From NCBI GenBank assembly GCA_038249115.1, contig JBBRWQ010000123.1, positions 1 to 7,908 of the forward strand: a stretch of 7,908 nucleotides of DNA. Reading direction: 5' to 3'. The position numbers and the translations under genes are program-made. The notes below the pieces were generated by a model. That model did no database searches. It was not told the DNA's origin and saw only the letters and a list, made by a program, of their open reading frames with translations. This stretch comes from UBA4719 sp038249115. GTDB lineage: Bacteria; Actinomycetota; Actinomycetes; Actinomycetales; Dermatophilaceae. This document shows, piece after piece, positions 1-6,311 of this stretch (the stretch's first letter is position 1; every line of letters starts with the position of its first letter).

Positions 1-5
1 AAACC

Positions 6-32
6 CCGCCTAAACCTTCATTGATCAGGCGG
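6..32. repeat. Short inverted repeat at the left edge of the window
   Basis: CCGCCT (6-11) and AGGCGG (27-32) are perfect 6-base complements separated by 15 bases. The repeat encloses most of the AT-rich block 12-24 and ends 11 bases before the ATG at 44. The right arm AGGCGG also resembles a ribosome binding site for that ATG. It could be an operator around a promoter or the end of a terminator from an upstream gene outside the window. No T-run follows, so a classic intrinsic terminator is not evident. Confidence 0.35.
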
Positions 33-42
33 ACTGTGACGG
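12..42 (+). promoter_or_regulatory. Leader block shared with the DUF3105 gene upstream region
   Basis: AAACCTTCATTGA (12-24) matches AAATCTTCATTGA (6994-7006) at 12 of 13 positions. It is followed by AGGCGGA (27-33) against AGCCGGA (7012-7018), and TGACGG (37-42) against TGACGG (7031-7036). An AT-rich 13-mer repeated in two upstream regions of GC-rich DNA suggests a promoter or a shared regulator site. A weak promoter reading is TTGATC (21-26), a 16-base spacer and TATGAG (43-48). That -10 overlaps the annotated start codon, so it is tentative. Confidence 0.4.
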
Positions 43-43
43 T

Positions 44-394
44 ATGAGTGAAGTTGAGTCGCCCCCCGCATGGGGGAGGCAGGGTCGGGGTGCGGTCGGT
101 GACACCCCCACCCAGGGGGCCGCTGTACCCGTTTTGGTGACCCTGGTGGAGGCGCCGGCGTGCCACCTGTGTGAGGACGCGAAATCGGCCCTTGCAGGTC
201 TGGCACGGTCCTATCCGATGACCGTTCAGGTGGTGTCGATCGAGGACGGGCCCGGTCGCGCACTGATGGATTACCACCGGGCGCCGATGAGTCCTCTGGT
301 CCTGCTGGACGGACAGTACTTCAGCTCCGGAAGGCTCCCCCGGCGCAAGCTCGAGAAGCGTCTGGCAAGGACACAGCGAAGTGAGACCTCATGA
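44..394 (+). CDS. Glutaredoxin/thioredoxin-fold small protein (CHLC active site)
   Basis: This is a small thiol-disulfide protein of 116 residues from this ATG. The recognisable fold begins near residue 31 with a beta strand running into EAPACHLCEDAK, giving a CxxC with Cys40 and Cys43. A Ser-Pro at 83-84 sits where the cis-proline loop is expected, followed by VLLDG and a basic GRLPRRKL tail typical of glutaredoxin-like proteins. No signal peptide or membrane segment is visible, so it is probably cytoplasmic. The stop overlaps the next gene start (ATGA, 391-394), so translation is coupled to the CcdA-like transporter, and a role as its cytoplasmic electron donor or partner is inferred. The start is uncertain. 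ATG44 has AGGCGG 11 bases upstream, but residues 1-30 look poorly coding and cover two palindromes. In-frame TTG134 or GTG137 would give the bare domain of about 85 residues. The family is fairly sure; the exact partner is not known. Confidence 0.8.
   Translation: MSEVESPPAWGRQGRGAVGDTPTQGAAVPVLVTLVEAPACHLCEDAKSALAGLARSYPMTVQVVSIEDGPGRALMDYHRAPMSPLVLLDGQYFSSGRLPRRKLEKRLARTQRSETS
61..80. promoter_or_regulatory. GC palindrome A, candidate CsoR-family operator
   Basis: CCCCC (63-67), a 4-base spacer GCAT, then GGGGG (72-76). In a second register the 20-base stretch is symmetric about 70/71 with 8 of 10 matched pairs. C-tract/G-tract palindromes of this size are the hallmark of operators bound by CsoR/RcnR/CstR (DUF156) repressors, which respond to copper or persulfide in actinobacteria. 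No such regulator gene is in the window, so the assignment is by motif shape only. It lies just inside the annotated first gene. Confidence 0.4.
82..113. repeat. Imperfect inverted repeat GGGTcGGGGTG / CACCCCcACCC
   Basis: The left arm (82-92) and right arm (103-113) are complementary at 10 of 11 positions around a 10-base loop. The arms carry the GGGGTG and CACCCC elements also found in known mycobacterial CsoR operators, though in the opposite order. It overlaps palindrome B, so the two structures are mutually exclusive as RNA hairpins. It could act as a DNA operator or as an RNA leader structure. Confidence 0.35.
101..120. promoter_or_regulatory. GC palindrome B, candidate CsoR-family operator
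   Basis: CCCCC (105-109), spacer ACCCA, GGGGG (115-119). It begins with GACACCCCC, identical to the first nine bases of the palindrome before the DUF3105 gene (7061-7069). That match in sequence, not only in base composition, is the main reason to treat both as sites for one regulator. Spacing differs by about one base between the two copies. Confidence 0.42.
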
Positions 395-1347
395 CTGATC
401 TGTTCACCACCGGCTCGATACTGGCCGCCTTCTTCGCCGGCGGCATCGCGCTGTTCGCGCCCTGCTGCATCGTGTTCCTGGCCCCGTCCTACCTCTCGGT
501 GGCGGTCAAGAACCGCCGCTGGCGCCTGTTGCCGCTGACGTTCGTCTTCGCTGCCGGGCTGGGGTTGATCCTGATCCCCATCACCGTTGGCGTGAGCCTG
601 ATCTCCGGGACCATCGCCCACTACCACCAGCAGCTGTACTACGCCGGCGGTGCGCTGATGCTGGTCCTGGCCGCGTTCACCCTGTCCGGGCGGATGATGA
701 GCCTGCCCTCGTTCGTCCGCGCGCCGGACACCGCCCGCGGGGACACCGGCAGCTTCTTCGCCCTGGGCATGTTCTCCGGGATGGCCAGCAGCTGCTGCGC
801 CCCGGTCCTGGTCGGGGTGATGACCCTTTCGGCGTTGTCCGGGTCGACCGCCGGTGGCCTCGCCCTGGGCCTGGCCTTCACGTTCGGCATGACGTTCCCG
901 CTGTTCGTGATGGCGCTGTTGTGGGACCGGTTCAAGCTCGGCGAGCGGAAGTTCCTGAAGGCCAAGCCGGTCCGGCTGCACTTTGGCACCCGGATCCTGG
1001 CGACCAACACCGTCAACCTCGCCGTCGCGATCGCATTCACCATCATGGGAATCTTCGTGATGTTCTTGGCCAACAGCGGAGAGATGACGTCAGGTCCGGG
1101 GTTCCAGGTGGCATTCGGTAAGCGCCTGGCCAAGGGCTTCCTCTGGATAGAGAAGGTAACTGCGTCAGTCCCGGAGGCCGTTCTCGGCCTGGCGGTCCTG
1201 TCGTTGGCCGGGGTGTTCGTCTACGCCACCCTACGCAACCGCCCCGCCAAGGGGCAGGACCCGTTCTCACCCGACGACGACTCTGACTCCGAGGCTGGCC
1301 CGTCTTCCCAGCAGGACACCACCGACCAACCCTCGATCCACAGGTGA
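391..1347 (+). CDS. CcdA/DsbD-family membrane thiol transporter with doubled cysteines
   Basis: Polytopic membrane protein of 318 residues. About seven hydrophobic segments are visible, near residues 8-30, 46-74, 83-99, 121-150, 155-178, 205-228 and 262-282. A polar, acidic, probably cytoplasmic tail runs from 283. CcdA proteins pass electrons from cytoplasmic thioredoxin to extracytoplasmic redoxins through one Cys in each of two helices. Here the first site is FAPCC (Cys25, Cys26), followed by a proline-containing APSYL. The second is SSCCAP (Cys135, Cys136), replacing the usual TPCxGP. Both positions therefore carry a Cys pair, unlike the second CcdA of this window. A loop HYH (77-79) could add metal ligands. 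The start overlaps the stop of the glutaredoxin-like gene by four bases. The next redoxin gene follows after 10 bases, and its ribosome binding site spans this stop. It probably reduces that redoxin; a metal-linked role is possible. Membership of the CcdA superfamily is confident; the substrate is unknown. Confidence 0.9.
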   Translation: MTDLFTTGSILAAFFAGGIALFAPCCIVFLAPSYLSVAVKNRRWRLLPLTFVFAAGLGLILIPITVGVSLISGTIAHYHQQLYYAGGALMLVLAAFTLSGRMMSLPSFVRAPDTARGDTGSFFALGMFSGMASSCCAPVLVGVMTLSALSGSTAGGLALGLAFTFGMTFPLFVMALLWDRFKLGERKFLKAKPVRLHFGTRILATNTVNLAVAIAFTIMGIFVMFLANSGEMTSGPGFQVAFGKRLAKGFLWIEKVTASVPEAVLGLAVLSLAGVFVYATLRNRPAKGQDPFSPDDDSDSEAGPSSQQDTTDQPSIHR

Positions 1348-1357
1348 GGACCCCCAG

Positions 1358-1993
1358 ATGAGCACAGGCACCAGCAACCACCGAACAGCCCAGAGCAGCC
1401 GGGAGCACATCAACGCCTTGCGGGCGGCCCAGGCGATCAAGGAGACGCGCCGGCAGTTGCGGATCCGGCTGACCTGGCTGGGCGTCACGGTGGCGGTGAT
1501 CGGGATCGTCGCCGCAATGATGCTTACCTCACGGCAGGAGACGTCCTCGGTGGCCAAGGTCGCGCCCGACTTCACCCTCACTGACACCTCCGGGGCGAGC
1601 GTGAGCCTAGCGTCGTATAGAGGGAAGAATGTCCTGCTGTACTTCAGCGAGGGCGCCGGCTGCCAGGCCTGCCTGATCCAGATGGGCCAGATCGAGCAGG
1701 ACCCGGCCTTCGCCGCGGCTGGGCTGACCGTGCTGCCCATCGTGATGAACAGCAAGGAGCAGATCACTGCCGACATGGCCGCCAATGGCGTGCTCACCCC
1801 CTTCCTTCTCGACGATGGCACCGTGTCCACCGAGTACGGAACCATCGGCAAGGGCATGCACGCAGGCCTGCCGGGGCACAGCTTCGTGCTGATCGACAAG
1901 ACAGGCATGCAGCGCTGGTACGGGGAGTACCCCTCGATGTGGCTGTCCACCGACGACCTGCTCCAGGAGGTCAACTCCCACCTGTCCAGTTGA
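1358..1993 (+). CDS. Membrane-anchored AhpC/TSA-type redoxin (CQAC active site)
   Basis: 211 residues. A polar, basic N-terminus (1-37) precedes one membrane helix (about 38-56), placing the domain outside the cytoplasm. The redoxin domain starts at APDFTL (69-74), the usual opening of peroxiredoxin/TlpA folds, and continues to the end. The active site is EGAGCQAC (Cys102, Cys105), without the Trp normally before the first Cys in TlpA/ResA proteins. LPGHSFVLID (171-180) carries the cis-proline-loop equivalent. The start is well supported: AGGTGAGGA lies about eight bases upstream and overlaps the stop of the CcdA-like gene. The gene order (transporter, then redoxin) suggests the transporter keeps this CxxC reduced. 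It could be a peroxide- or thiol-directed reductase or a specialised disulfide reductase for a metalloprotein; the sequence does not decide. It is the last gene of the first module. Confidence 0.9.
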   Translation: MSTGTSNHRTAQSSREHINALRAAQAIKETRRQLRIRLTWLGVTVAVIGIVAAMMLTSRQETSSVAKVAPDFTLTDTSGASVSLASYRGKNVLLYFSEGAGCQACLIQMGQIEQDPAFAAAGLTVLPIVMNSKEQITADMAANGVLTPFLLDDGTVSTEYGTIGKGMHAGLPGHSFVLIDKTGMQRWYGEYPSMWLSTDDLLQEVNSHLSS

Positions 1994-2021
1994 GCCGGCG
2001 CGTGTATGTCGAAAACGCAGT

Positions 2022-2042
2022 GCGGTCCGTTCTTCGGATCGC
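2022..2042 (+). terminator. Strong hairpin between the redoxin and TPR genes
   Basis: GCGGTCCG (2022-2029) pairs with CGGATCGC (2035-2042) over eight base pairs, with one G-U wobble and a TTCTT loop. It starts 29 bases after the redoxin stop. No T-run follows; actinobacterial terminators often lack one. It is best read as a terminator or attenuator separating the first thiol module from the cytochrome-maturation operon. The rest of this 117-base gap shows no convincing -35/-10 pair. Confidence 0.5.
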
Positions 2043-2110
2043 TCCACGATGCTCGTTGAGAGTCAAGGCGCCGCGGTCAGCTGGGGCGTAGAGAAGGTCG
2101 GGAAGCCAGC

Positions 2111-3064
2111 ATGAGTCGTCAGCCGATATCCGGGGGACGTCGTGCCGGGATGGCCGAGTTCAAGCAGGACCTGCTCAGTCGGCTTGGCCTCCGAGCCGAT
2201 GCACGTGACCAGGACGTCGAGTCGGCGCACAACGTGCTGGTGGAGTTCTTGGAGCTGGCACCACGTGAGGTGAAGTCATGGGCCGCCGCTCGGACCAACG
2301 ACGTGGACGAGGCTTTTGCCCTCCTGTCCGGTCCCGAGGCGGACCTGGTGGCGGCGACCCAGGGGACCGTGTGGGCCCCGGATGCGCCGGTCGACCTCCA
2401 GAAGCACACCCTCACCTCTCCCCCCGCGCCCAGCGCATTCGCCGCGTTCGCGTCAAACAAGTCCAGGCGCAGGCAGATGGTGTGGGCCGTCGGGCCGCTG
2501 CTCGCTGTCGCCGTTGTACTCGGCGTCTTCCAAATGGGCAAGTCGGATGTTCCTGGCATCTCGGGCACGCCGACGGGGACGGAGACGACGGCAGCCGCCG
2601 GGGCGGCCACCCCGGTCGACCAGGCCAAGCTGGCCGCGCTGATGCAGAAGATCAGCGCGAACCCCAAGGACATCGCCTCCCTCCAGGACATCGGCAACCT
2701 CTACTTCACGGCCACGGATTTCAAGAGCGCGATCGTCTGGGAGCAGAAGGTCCTCGCGGTCGACCCGAAGAACCAGGTGGCGCTGCTGGCCCTTGGCGCG
2801 GGACAGTTCAACCTCGACAATGCGGCCGAGGCCAAGAAGACGTGGCTCATCGCCGCCGGGCTCTACCCCAAGACCGCCGAGGTGCACTACGACCTTGGTT
2901 TCCTCTACTTCAGCCAGATCCCCCCTGACACGGCCAAGATGACCGCCGAATGGGAGAAGGTCGTGGCGATCGACCCCGACTCCGCTCTCGCGAAGACGGT
3001 TGCCACTCATCTGACCAGCGCGACCTCCGCCCCTACCGGGTCGGCCACCCCCAGCAGCAAGTAG
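2111..3064 (+). CDS. Membrane TPR protein with J-like N-terminal domain (CcmI-like)
   Basis: 317 residues in three parts. Residues about 17-75 are helical and resemble a J-domain (LGLRADARDQDVESAHNVL, then a second helix ending FALLSG) but lack the HPD motif needed to stimulate DnaK. After a Pro-rich linker, a basic stretch SNKSRRR (115-121) leads into one membrane helix (about 123-140), so the N-terminal part should be cytoplasmic and the rest outside. A Thr/Ala-rich linker (150-168) leads to about three TPR units (roughly 186-290) with typical AxDP turns, VDPKN and IDPDS. A low-complexity Ser/Thr/Pro tail ends the protein. TPR proteins such as CcmI hold the apocytochrome during System I maturation. 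Finding one first in a System II operon suggests an equivalent chaperone role, by inference. GGAAG (2101-2105) five bases upstream supports this start. CcdA follows after only four bases. Confidence 0.85.
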   Translation: MSRQPISGGRRAGMAEFKQDLLSRLGLRADARDQDVESAHNVLVEFLELAPREVKSWAAARTNDVDEAFALLSGPEADLVAATQGTVWAPDAPVDLQKHTLTSPPAPSAFAAFASNKSRRRQMVWAVGPLLAVAVVLGVFQMGKSDVPGISGTPTGTETTAAAGAATPVDQAKLAALMQKISANPKDIASLQDIGNLYFTATDFKSAIVWEQKVLAVDPKNQVALLALGAGQFNLDNAAEAKKTWLIAAGLYPKTAEVHYDLGFLYFSQIPPDTAKMTAEWEKVVAIDPDSALAKTVATHLTSATSAPTGSATPSSK

Positions 3065-3068
3065 CGCC

Positions 3069-3809
3069 ATGACCATCGCCTACGTTGCTCTCGCGTTCCT
3101 CGCGGGAATCGTGTCTTTCGCGTCGCCGTGCTGCCTTCCCATGGTGCCGGCCTATGTGAGCTACATCGTGGGAACGACCCCGGCGGACTCGCCCAGGACA
3201 CGGCGGGTGGCGTTCCAGCAGTCCCTGGCGTTTGTTCTTGGCTTCACCATCGTGTTTGTCAGCCTGTGGGTCTCGATCGGGCTGGTCGGGTATTTCCTGC
3301 GGGACTACGTCCCGATCATGCGAGTGTTGGGGGGCGTCATCCTCATCGTGATGGGACTGCACGTCGCGGGGCTGATCCAGATCTCGGCGCTCTATCGGCA
3401 GGTCTCGGTCCCGACCGGGCGCCTGATGGAAAAGTCGGAGACCGGGGACGGCACCGTCAAGGTCCTTGCCCCCAGCTATGGCCGCTCGACCCTGATCGGG
3501 ATGGCGTTCGCCGCCGGCTGGACCCCCTGCGTCGGACCCCTCCTGGGCGGCATCATCGGCCTGGCTTCGCTGAACTCGAGCGTTGGCCAGGGCGCTGTCC
3601 TTCTCGTGGTCTACGCGCTGGGTCTGGGGATCCCGTTCATCCTGGTTGCCGTCGGGGCCACCGCGGCGAACCGCAAGCTGGCGTGGTTTCGCAAGCACGA
3701 GGCCGGCGTCTCACTGGTCACCGGCGGAATGCTCATCGTGGTCGGCTTCCTGATGATCACAAACCTGTTCGTCAAACTCTCGAGCGCACTGCCCAATATC
3801 GGTATCTGA
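3069..3809 (+). CDS. ccdA: Cytochrome c biogenesis protein CcdA
   Basis: 246 residues, the usual CcdA length, nearly all membrane-embedded (six helices: about 2-20, 50-75, 83-104, 140-166, 174-198, 214-234). It carries the two family signatures. FASPCCLPMVPAY (17-29) has Cys21 (plus Cys22), and GWTPCVGPLLGG (150-161) has Cys154. It moves reducing equivalents from cytoplasmic thioredoxin across the membrane to the TlpA/ResA-type protein that keeps apocytochrome CxxCH thiols reduced. The start lies four bases after the TPR gene stop with no clear ribosome binding site (only AGCAAGTAGCGCC before the ATG), which suggests translation by coupling or reinitiation. ResB follows after 13 bases. Compared with the first CcdA of the window it has the canonical single Cys in the second site, so the two paralogues have diverged. 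Confidence 0.95.
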   Translation: MTIAYVALAFLAGIVSFASPCCLPMVPAYVSYIVGTTPADSPRTRRVAFQQSLAFVLGFTIVFVSLWVSIGLVGYFLRDYVPIMRVLGGVILIVMGLHVAGLIQISALYRQVSVPTGRLMEKSETGDGTVKVLAPSYGRSTLIGMAFAAGWTPCVGPLLGGIIGLASLNSSVGQGAVLLVVYALGLGIPFILVAVGATAANRKLAWFRKHEAGVSLVTGGMLIVVGFLMITNLFVKLSSALPNIGI

Positions 3810-3822
3810 GGAAGAGCCCACC

Positions 3823-5334
3823 ATGAGCCAAGACACCCGCACCCGCCCCGTCAAGCCTGGCGATCGTGAGGCGCTCGATGCTCTCGACGGGTCCGGCGAC
3901 GGCCCCGCCGTCTCGACGACCGACCTGCTGGACCGGCTCTGGCGGTTTTTCATCTCGATGCGCACCGGGCTTTGGCTGATCCTCGCGCTTGGGCTGCTGT
4001 CACTGGCCGGGACACTGCTCGTGCAGGTGCCGGCGGGTGTGTCCGCCGACCCGGCGGCCTACACGGCCTGGCTCACCTCGATCCACTCCAAGTACGGCGG
4101 CTGGACGCCCGTGCTGGACAAGCTCGGACTCTTCGCCGCCTTCACCTCGATCTGGTTCAAGTCGATCAGCGTGCTCCTGACCACCAGCGTCCTGGCCTGT
4201 TCGGTCAACCGGGCGCCCCGCCTGTGGAAGCTGGCACTGCACCCTCACACGCGGATGGGCGCGACCTTCTTCACCCATGCGCCGCTCAGAGCCGGCGTCA
4301 TGGTACCGGCTGAAGTCGGCCCAACGACCGACTACATAAGCGAGGTCTTGGCTTCCCACCGCTTCCGGACGATCACCGACCCGGACGAGCACGGGATGAA
4401 CCTGTACGCCGACCGCTTCCGCTGGGGTCCGTTCGGAACCGTCGTGGCCCACCTGAGCTTCGTGGTCATCTTGCTGGGCTTCTTCGTCAGCGCGACTACC
4501 GGCTTCAAGGACACCAACGTCACGGTTGCCGTGGGCTCAACGGTGCAGGTTGGTCACGGGACGGGGCTCTCGGTCAAGGCGATGTCCTTCAACGACGCCT
4601 ACTACCCGGACGGTTCCCCGAGTGACTACGCCAGCGACCTCATCCTGTACAAGAACGGTGCGGTGGTCGACCGGCAGACGATCCGGGTGAACCACCCGAT
4701 GAAAAGAGACGGCGTCTCGTTCTACCAGTCGTTCTTCGGCGAGGCCGTGGCGATGAAGGTCACCGATGCTGCCGGAAAGACCCTCTTCAACGACGCCGTA
4801 CCACTGAGCTGGACCTCCAAGGACGGCACGCACAGCATCGGTCAGTTCAACGTGAAGTCCAAACGGCTGGCCGTGTACGTGGTGGTTCCCGCTTCGGGCG
4901 AGGTCGACCCGAACATCAAGGCGGGTCAGGTCCAGCTTGAGGTCGACCAGGACGGTAAGGAAGACCCCATCGCCACGCAGGTCATTGACCAGGGAAAGTC
5001 GACGACGATCGCCGGCGTGACGTACACCTTCGAGCGGACCCGTCAGTTCACCGGCCTGATCGTGGCGAAAGACCCTGGAGTCCCCTTGGTCTGGGTGGGC
5101 TCCGCGCTCCTCGTGATCGGCCTCTACCTCGTCTTCTTCTTCCCACACCGCCGCATCTGGGTACGGGTCCGCAAGACACCCGGCGGCACCGAGGTCCTGT
5201 GCGCCTCCACCATGAAGCGTGACCCGGCATTCAAACCGCAGTTCGACCAGCTGGTCACCCAGATCGAGCTCGCCGGTACCCCGTCGCGCACCACCCAAGA
5301 GGCAGAGAACGAGGTAGGGCAGCACGATGCTTAA
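3823..5334 (+). CDS. resB: ResB/Ccs1 family cytochrome c haem lyase subunit
   Basis: 503 residues. A polar N-terminus (1-40) is followed by a first helix (about 48-68), a second (about 104-125), and a third containing GTVVAHLSFVVILLGFF (205-221). A large extracytoplasmic domain (about 225-420) precedes a fourth helix (about 421-441) and a cytoplasmic tail. His210 in the third helix fits the membrane haem-ligand histidine known in Ccs1/CcsB partners. With CcsB it forms the System II synthetase that carries haem out and joins it to CxxCH. The start has a good ribosome binding site (GAGGAAGA, about six bases before ATG). The end overlaps the CcsB gene by eight bases, as is common for this partner pair, which may ensure a 1:1 yield. 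Full length, no break seen. Confidence 0.95.
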   Translation: MSQDTRTRPVKPGDREALDALDGSGDGPAVSTTDLLDRLWRFFISMRTGLWLILALGLLSLAGTLLVQVPAGVSADPAAYTAWLTSIHSKYGGWTPVLDKLGLFAAFTSIWFKSISVLLTTSVLACSVNRAPRLWKLALHPHTRMGATFFTHAPLRAGVMVPAEVGPTTDYISEVLASHRFRTITDPDEHGMNLYADRFRWGPFGTVVAHLSFVVILLGFFVSATTGFKDTNVTVAVGSTVQVGHGTGLSVKAMSFNDAYYPDGSPSDYASDLILYKNGAVVDRQTIRVNHPMKRDGVSFYQSFFGEAVAMKVTDAAGKTLFNDAVPLSWTSKDGTHSIGQFNVKSKRLAVYVVVPASGEVDPNIKAGQVQLEVDQDGKEDPIATQVIDQGKSTTIAGVTYTFERTRQFTGLIVAKDPGVPLVWVGSALLVIGLYLVFFFPHRRIWVRVRKTPGGTEVLCASTMKRDPAFKPQFDQLVTQIELAGTPSRTTQEAENEVGQHDA

Positions 5335-6241
5335 GCTCTCGCAATACAGCCTGATGGCCGGTCTCATCATGGTCGGGGTCGCCTTGGTCTGCTACGTCCT
5401 GGCTCTGACGCTCGGGCGGTCGGTTCGTCGGGAGCCGGTCATGGCGCACGCAGGCGGGCGTGCTGAGGTGGGCGGGGTTGTCACGGATCTAGCCGCGCCG
5501 CCAGCGGCGTCCTCCGGGCAGCGGCGCTCTCTGGCCCTGTTCGGCACCTACTTCTCCTGGCTCGCAGCATTCTTTCTCACCGCGCTACTGGTCCTGCGTA
5601 CGTTGGCGACCGGGCATGGGCCGTTCACCAACCAGTACGAGTTCTCGGTGGCCTTCGCCTGGGGCATGGTGGTGGCCTACATCTACTTCGAACACCGATA
5701 TCACGTACGGACCATCGCACTTTTGGTCCTTCCGCTCGCCCTGGCAATGCTGCTCTACGCGCTCACGGTCGGGGCAACCGACAACCCGCTGGTGCCCGCG
5801 CTGCAGAACAACCTGCTGCTGACCATCCACGTCGCGGTGGCGATCGTCGCCTACGGCGCGTTCTCGGTCTCCTTTGCGGCGGCCGTGCTCTACCTGACCC
5901 AGCCCGAAGGGGGTCGGCCGGGATGGCCCAAGCCCGCACTTTTGGACGAGATCGGATACCGCGCGGTCATCATCGGCTTCCCGCTGCTAACCATGACCGT
6001 CGTCCTGGGCGCGGTCTGGGCTGAGATCGCGTGGGGCACCTACTGGAGCTGGGACCCCAAGGAGACGGCCTCACTGCTCACCTGGCTCATCTACGGCGCC
6101 TACCTGCACGCCAGAGTGGCCCGAGGCTGGGTCGGACGTCGCGCCGCCTGGCTGCTCGTTGCCGGGTTCGCATCCGTAATCCTCACCTTCTTCGGCAATC
6201 TCTTCTTCGGCGGACTGCACAGCTACGGCAAGTCCTCATAG
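5327..6241 (+). CDS. ccsB: Cytochrome c biogenesis protein CcsB (ResC/CcsA, WWD haem protein)
   Basis: 304 residues, about eight membrane helices. The tryptophan-rich WWD haem-binding segment is at 231-246 (Trp231, Trp236, Trp240, Trp242, Asp243, then PKET). The histidines expected from studied CcsBA proteins are present in order: His168 in a TIHVAVAIVAYG segment before the WWD, His261 in a helix (AYLHAR) just after, and His298 in GLHSYG near the end. These fit the outer-face and membrane haem ligands. The protein binds and exports haem and presents it to apocytochrome c together with ResB. A polar loop (about 32-66), rich in Ala, Gly and Arg, separates helices 1 and 2. GAGGTAGGG lies about six bases upstream of the ATG inside the ResB gene. 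A 70-base gap follows before the TlpA-like gene. Confidence 0.95.
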   Translation: MLKLSQYSLMAGLIMVGVALVCYVLALTLGRSVRREPVMAHAGGRAEVGGVVTDLAAPPAASSGQRRSLALFGTYFSWLAAFFLTALLVLRTLATGHGPFTNQYEFSVAFAWGMVVAYIYFEHRYHVRTIALLVLPLALAMLLYALTVGATDNPLVPALQNNLLLTIHVAVAIVAYGAFSVSFAAAVLYLTQPEGGRPGWPKPALLDEIGYRAVIIGFPLLTMTVVLGAVWAEIAWGTYWSWDPKETASLLTWLIYGAYLHARVARGWVGRRAAWLLVAGFASVILTFFGNLFFGGLHSYGKSS

Positions 6242-6257
6242 CACTACGGCGAGCACT

Positions 6258-6279
6258 GCACCTCGACACCCACAGGTGC
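6258..6279 (+). repeat. Small hairpin in the ccsB-TlpA gap
   Basis: GCACCT (6258-6263) and AGGTGC (6274-6279) are perfect 6-base complements with a 10-base loop. It sits 17 bases after the ccsB stop and ends 16 bases before the ribosome binding site AAGGAA (6296-6301). No T-run follows. It may adjust expression of the downstream redoxin gene or be an mRNA-stability element; it may also be chance. Confidence 0.3.
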
Positions 6280-6311
6280 CACAAGAAACTGAAGTAAGGA
6301 AACACACCCTC

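Noticed and set aside
31..55. ECF-type promoter (GGACT, 17 bases, GTT) and a similar GGAAC (7016-7020) before the DUF3105 gene
   Set aside because: The two candidates differ in spacing and in the -10 bases, and such short motifs are common in GC-rich DNA, so they are not strong enough to annotate.
271..981. Long minus-strand open frame
   Set aside because: Its product is Gln/Gly/Arg/Glu/His-rich low complexity with no domain, lying opposite the clear CcdA-like gene; it is a frame shadow caused by high GC.
2278..2928. Plus-strand alternative frame inside the TPR gene
   Set aside because: Arg/Gly/Pro-rich product without a domain; the TPR frame has normal composition, a ribosome binding site and recognisable repeats.
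4537..5370. Long minus-strand open frame opposite resB
   Set aside because: No motif or membrane pattern; resB on the + strand is full length with all family features, so this is a shadow.
6276..6311. GTG start for the TlpA-like gene
   Set aside because: No ribosome binding site before it and the added residues are charged, before an already adequate anchor; ATG6312 has AAGGAA at a usable distance.
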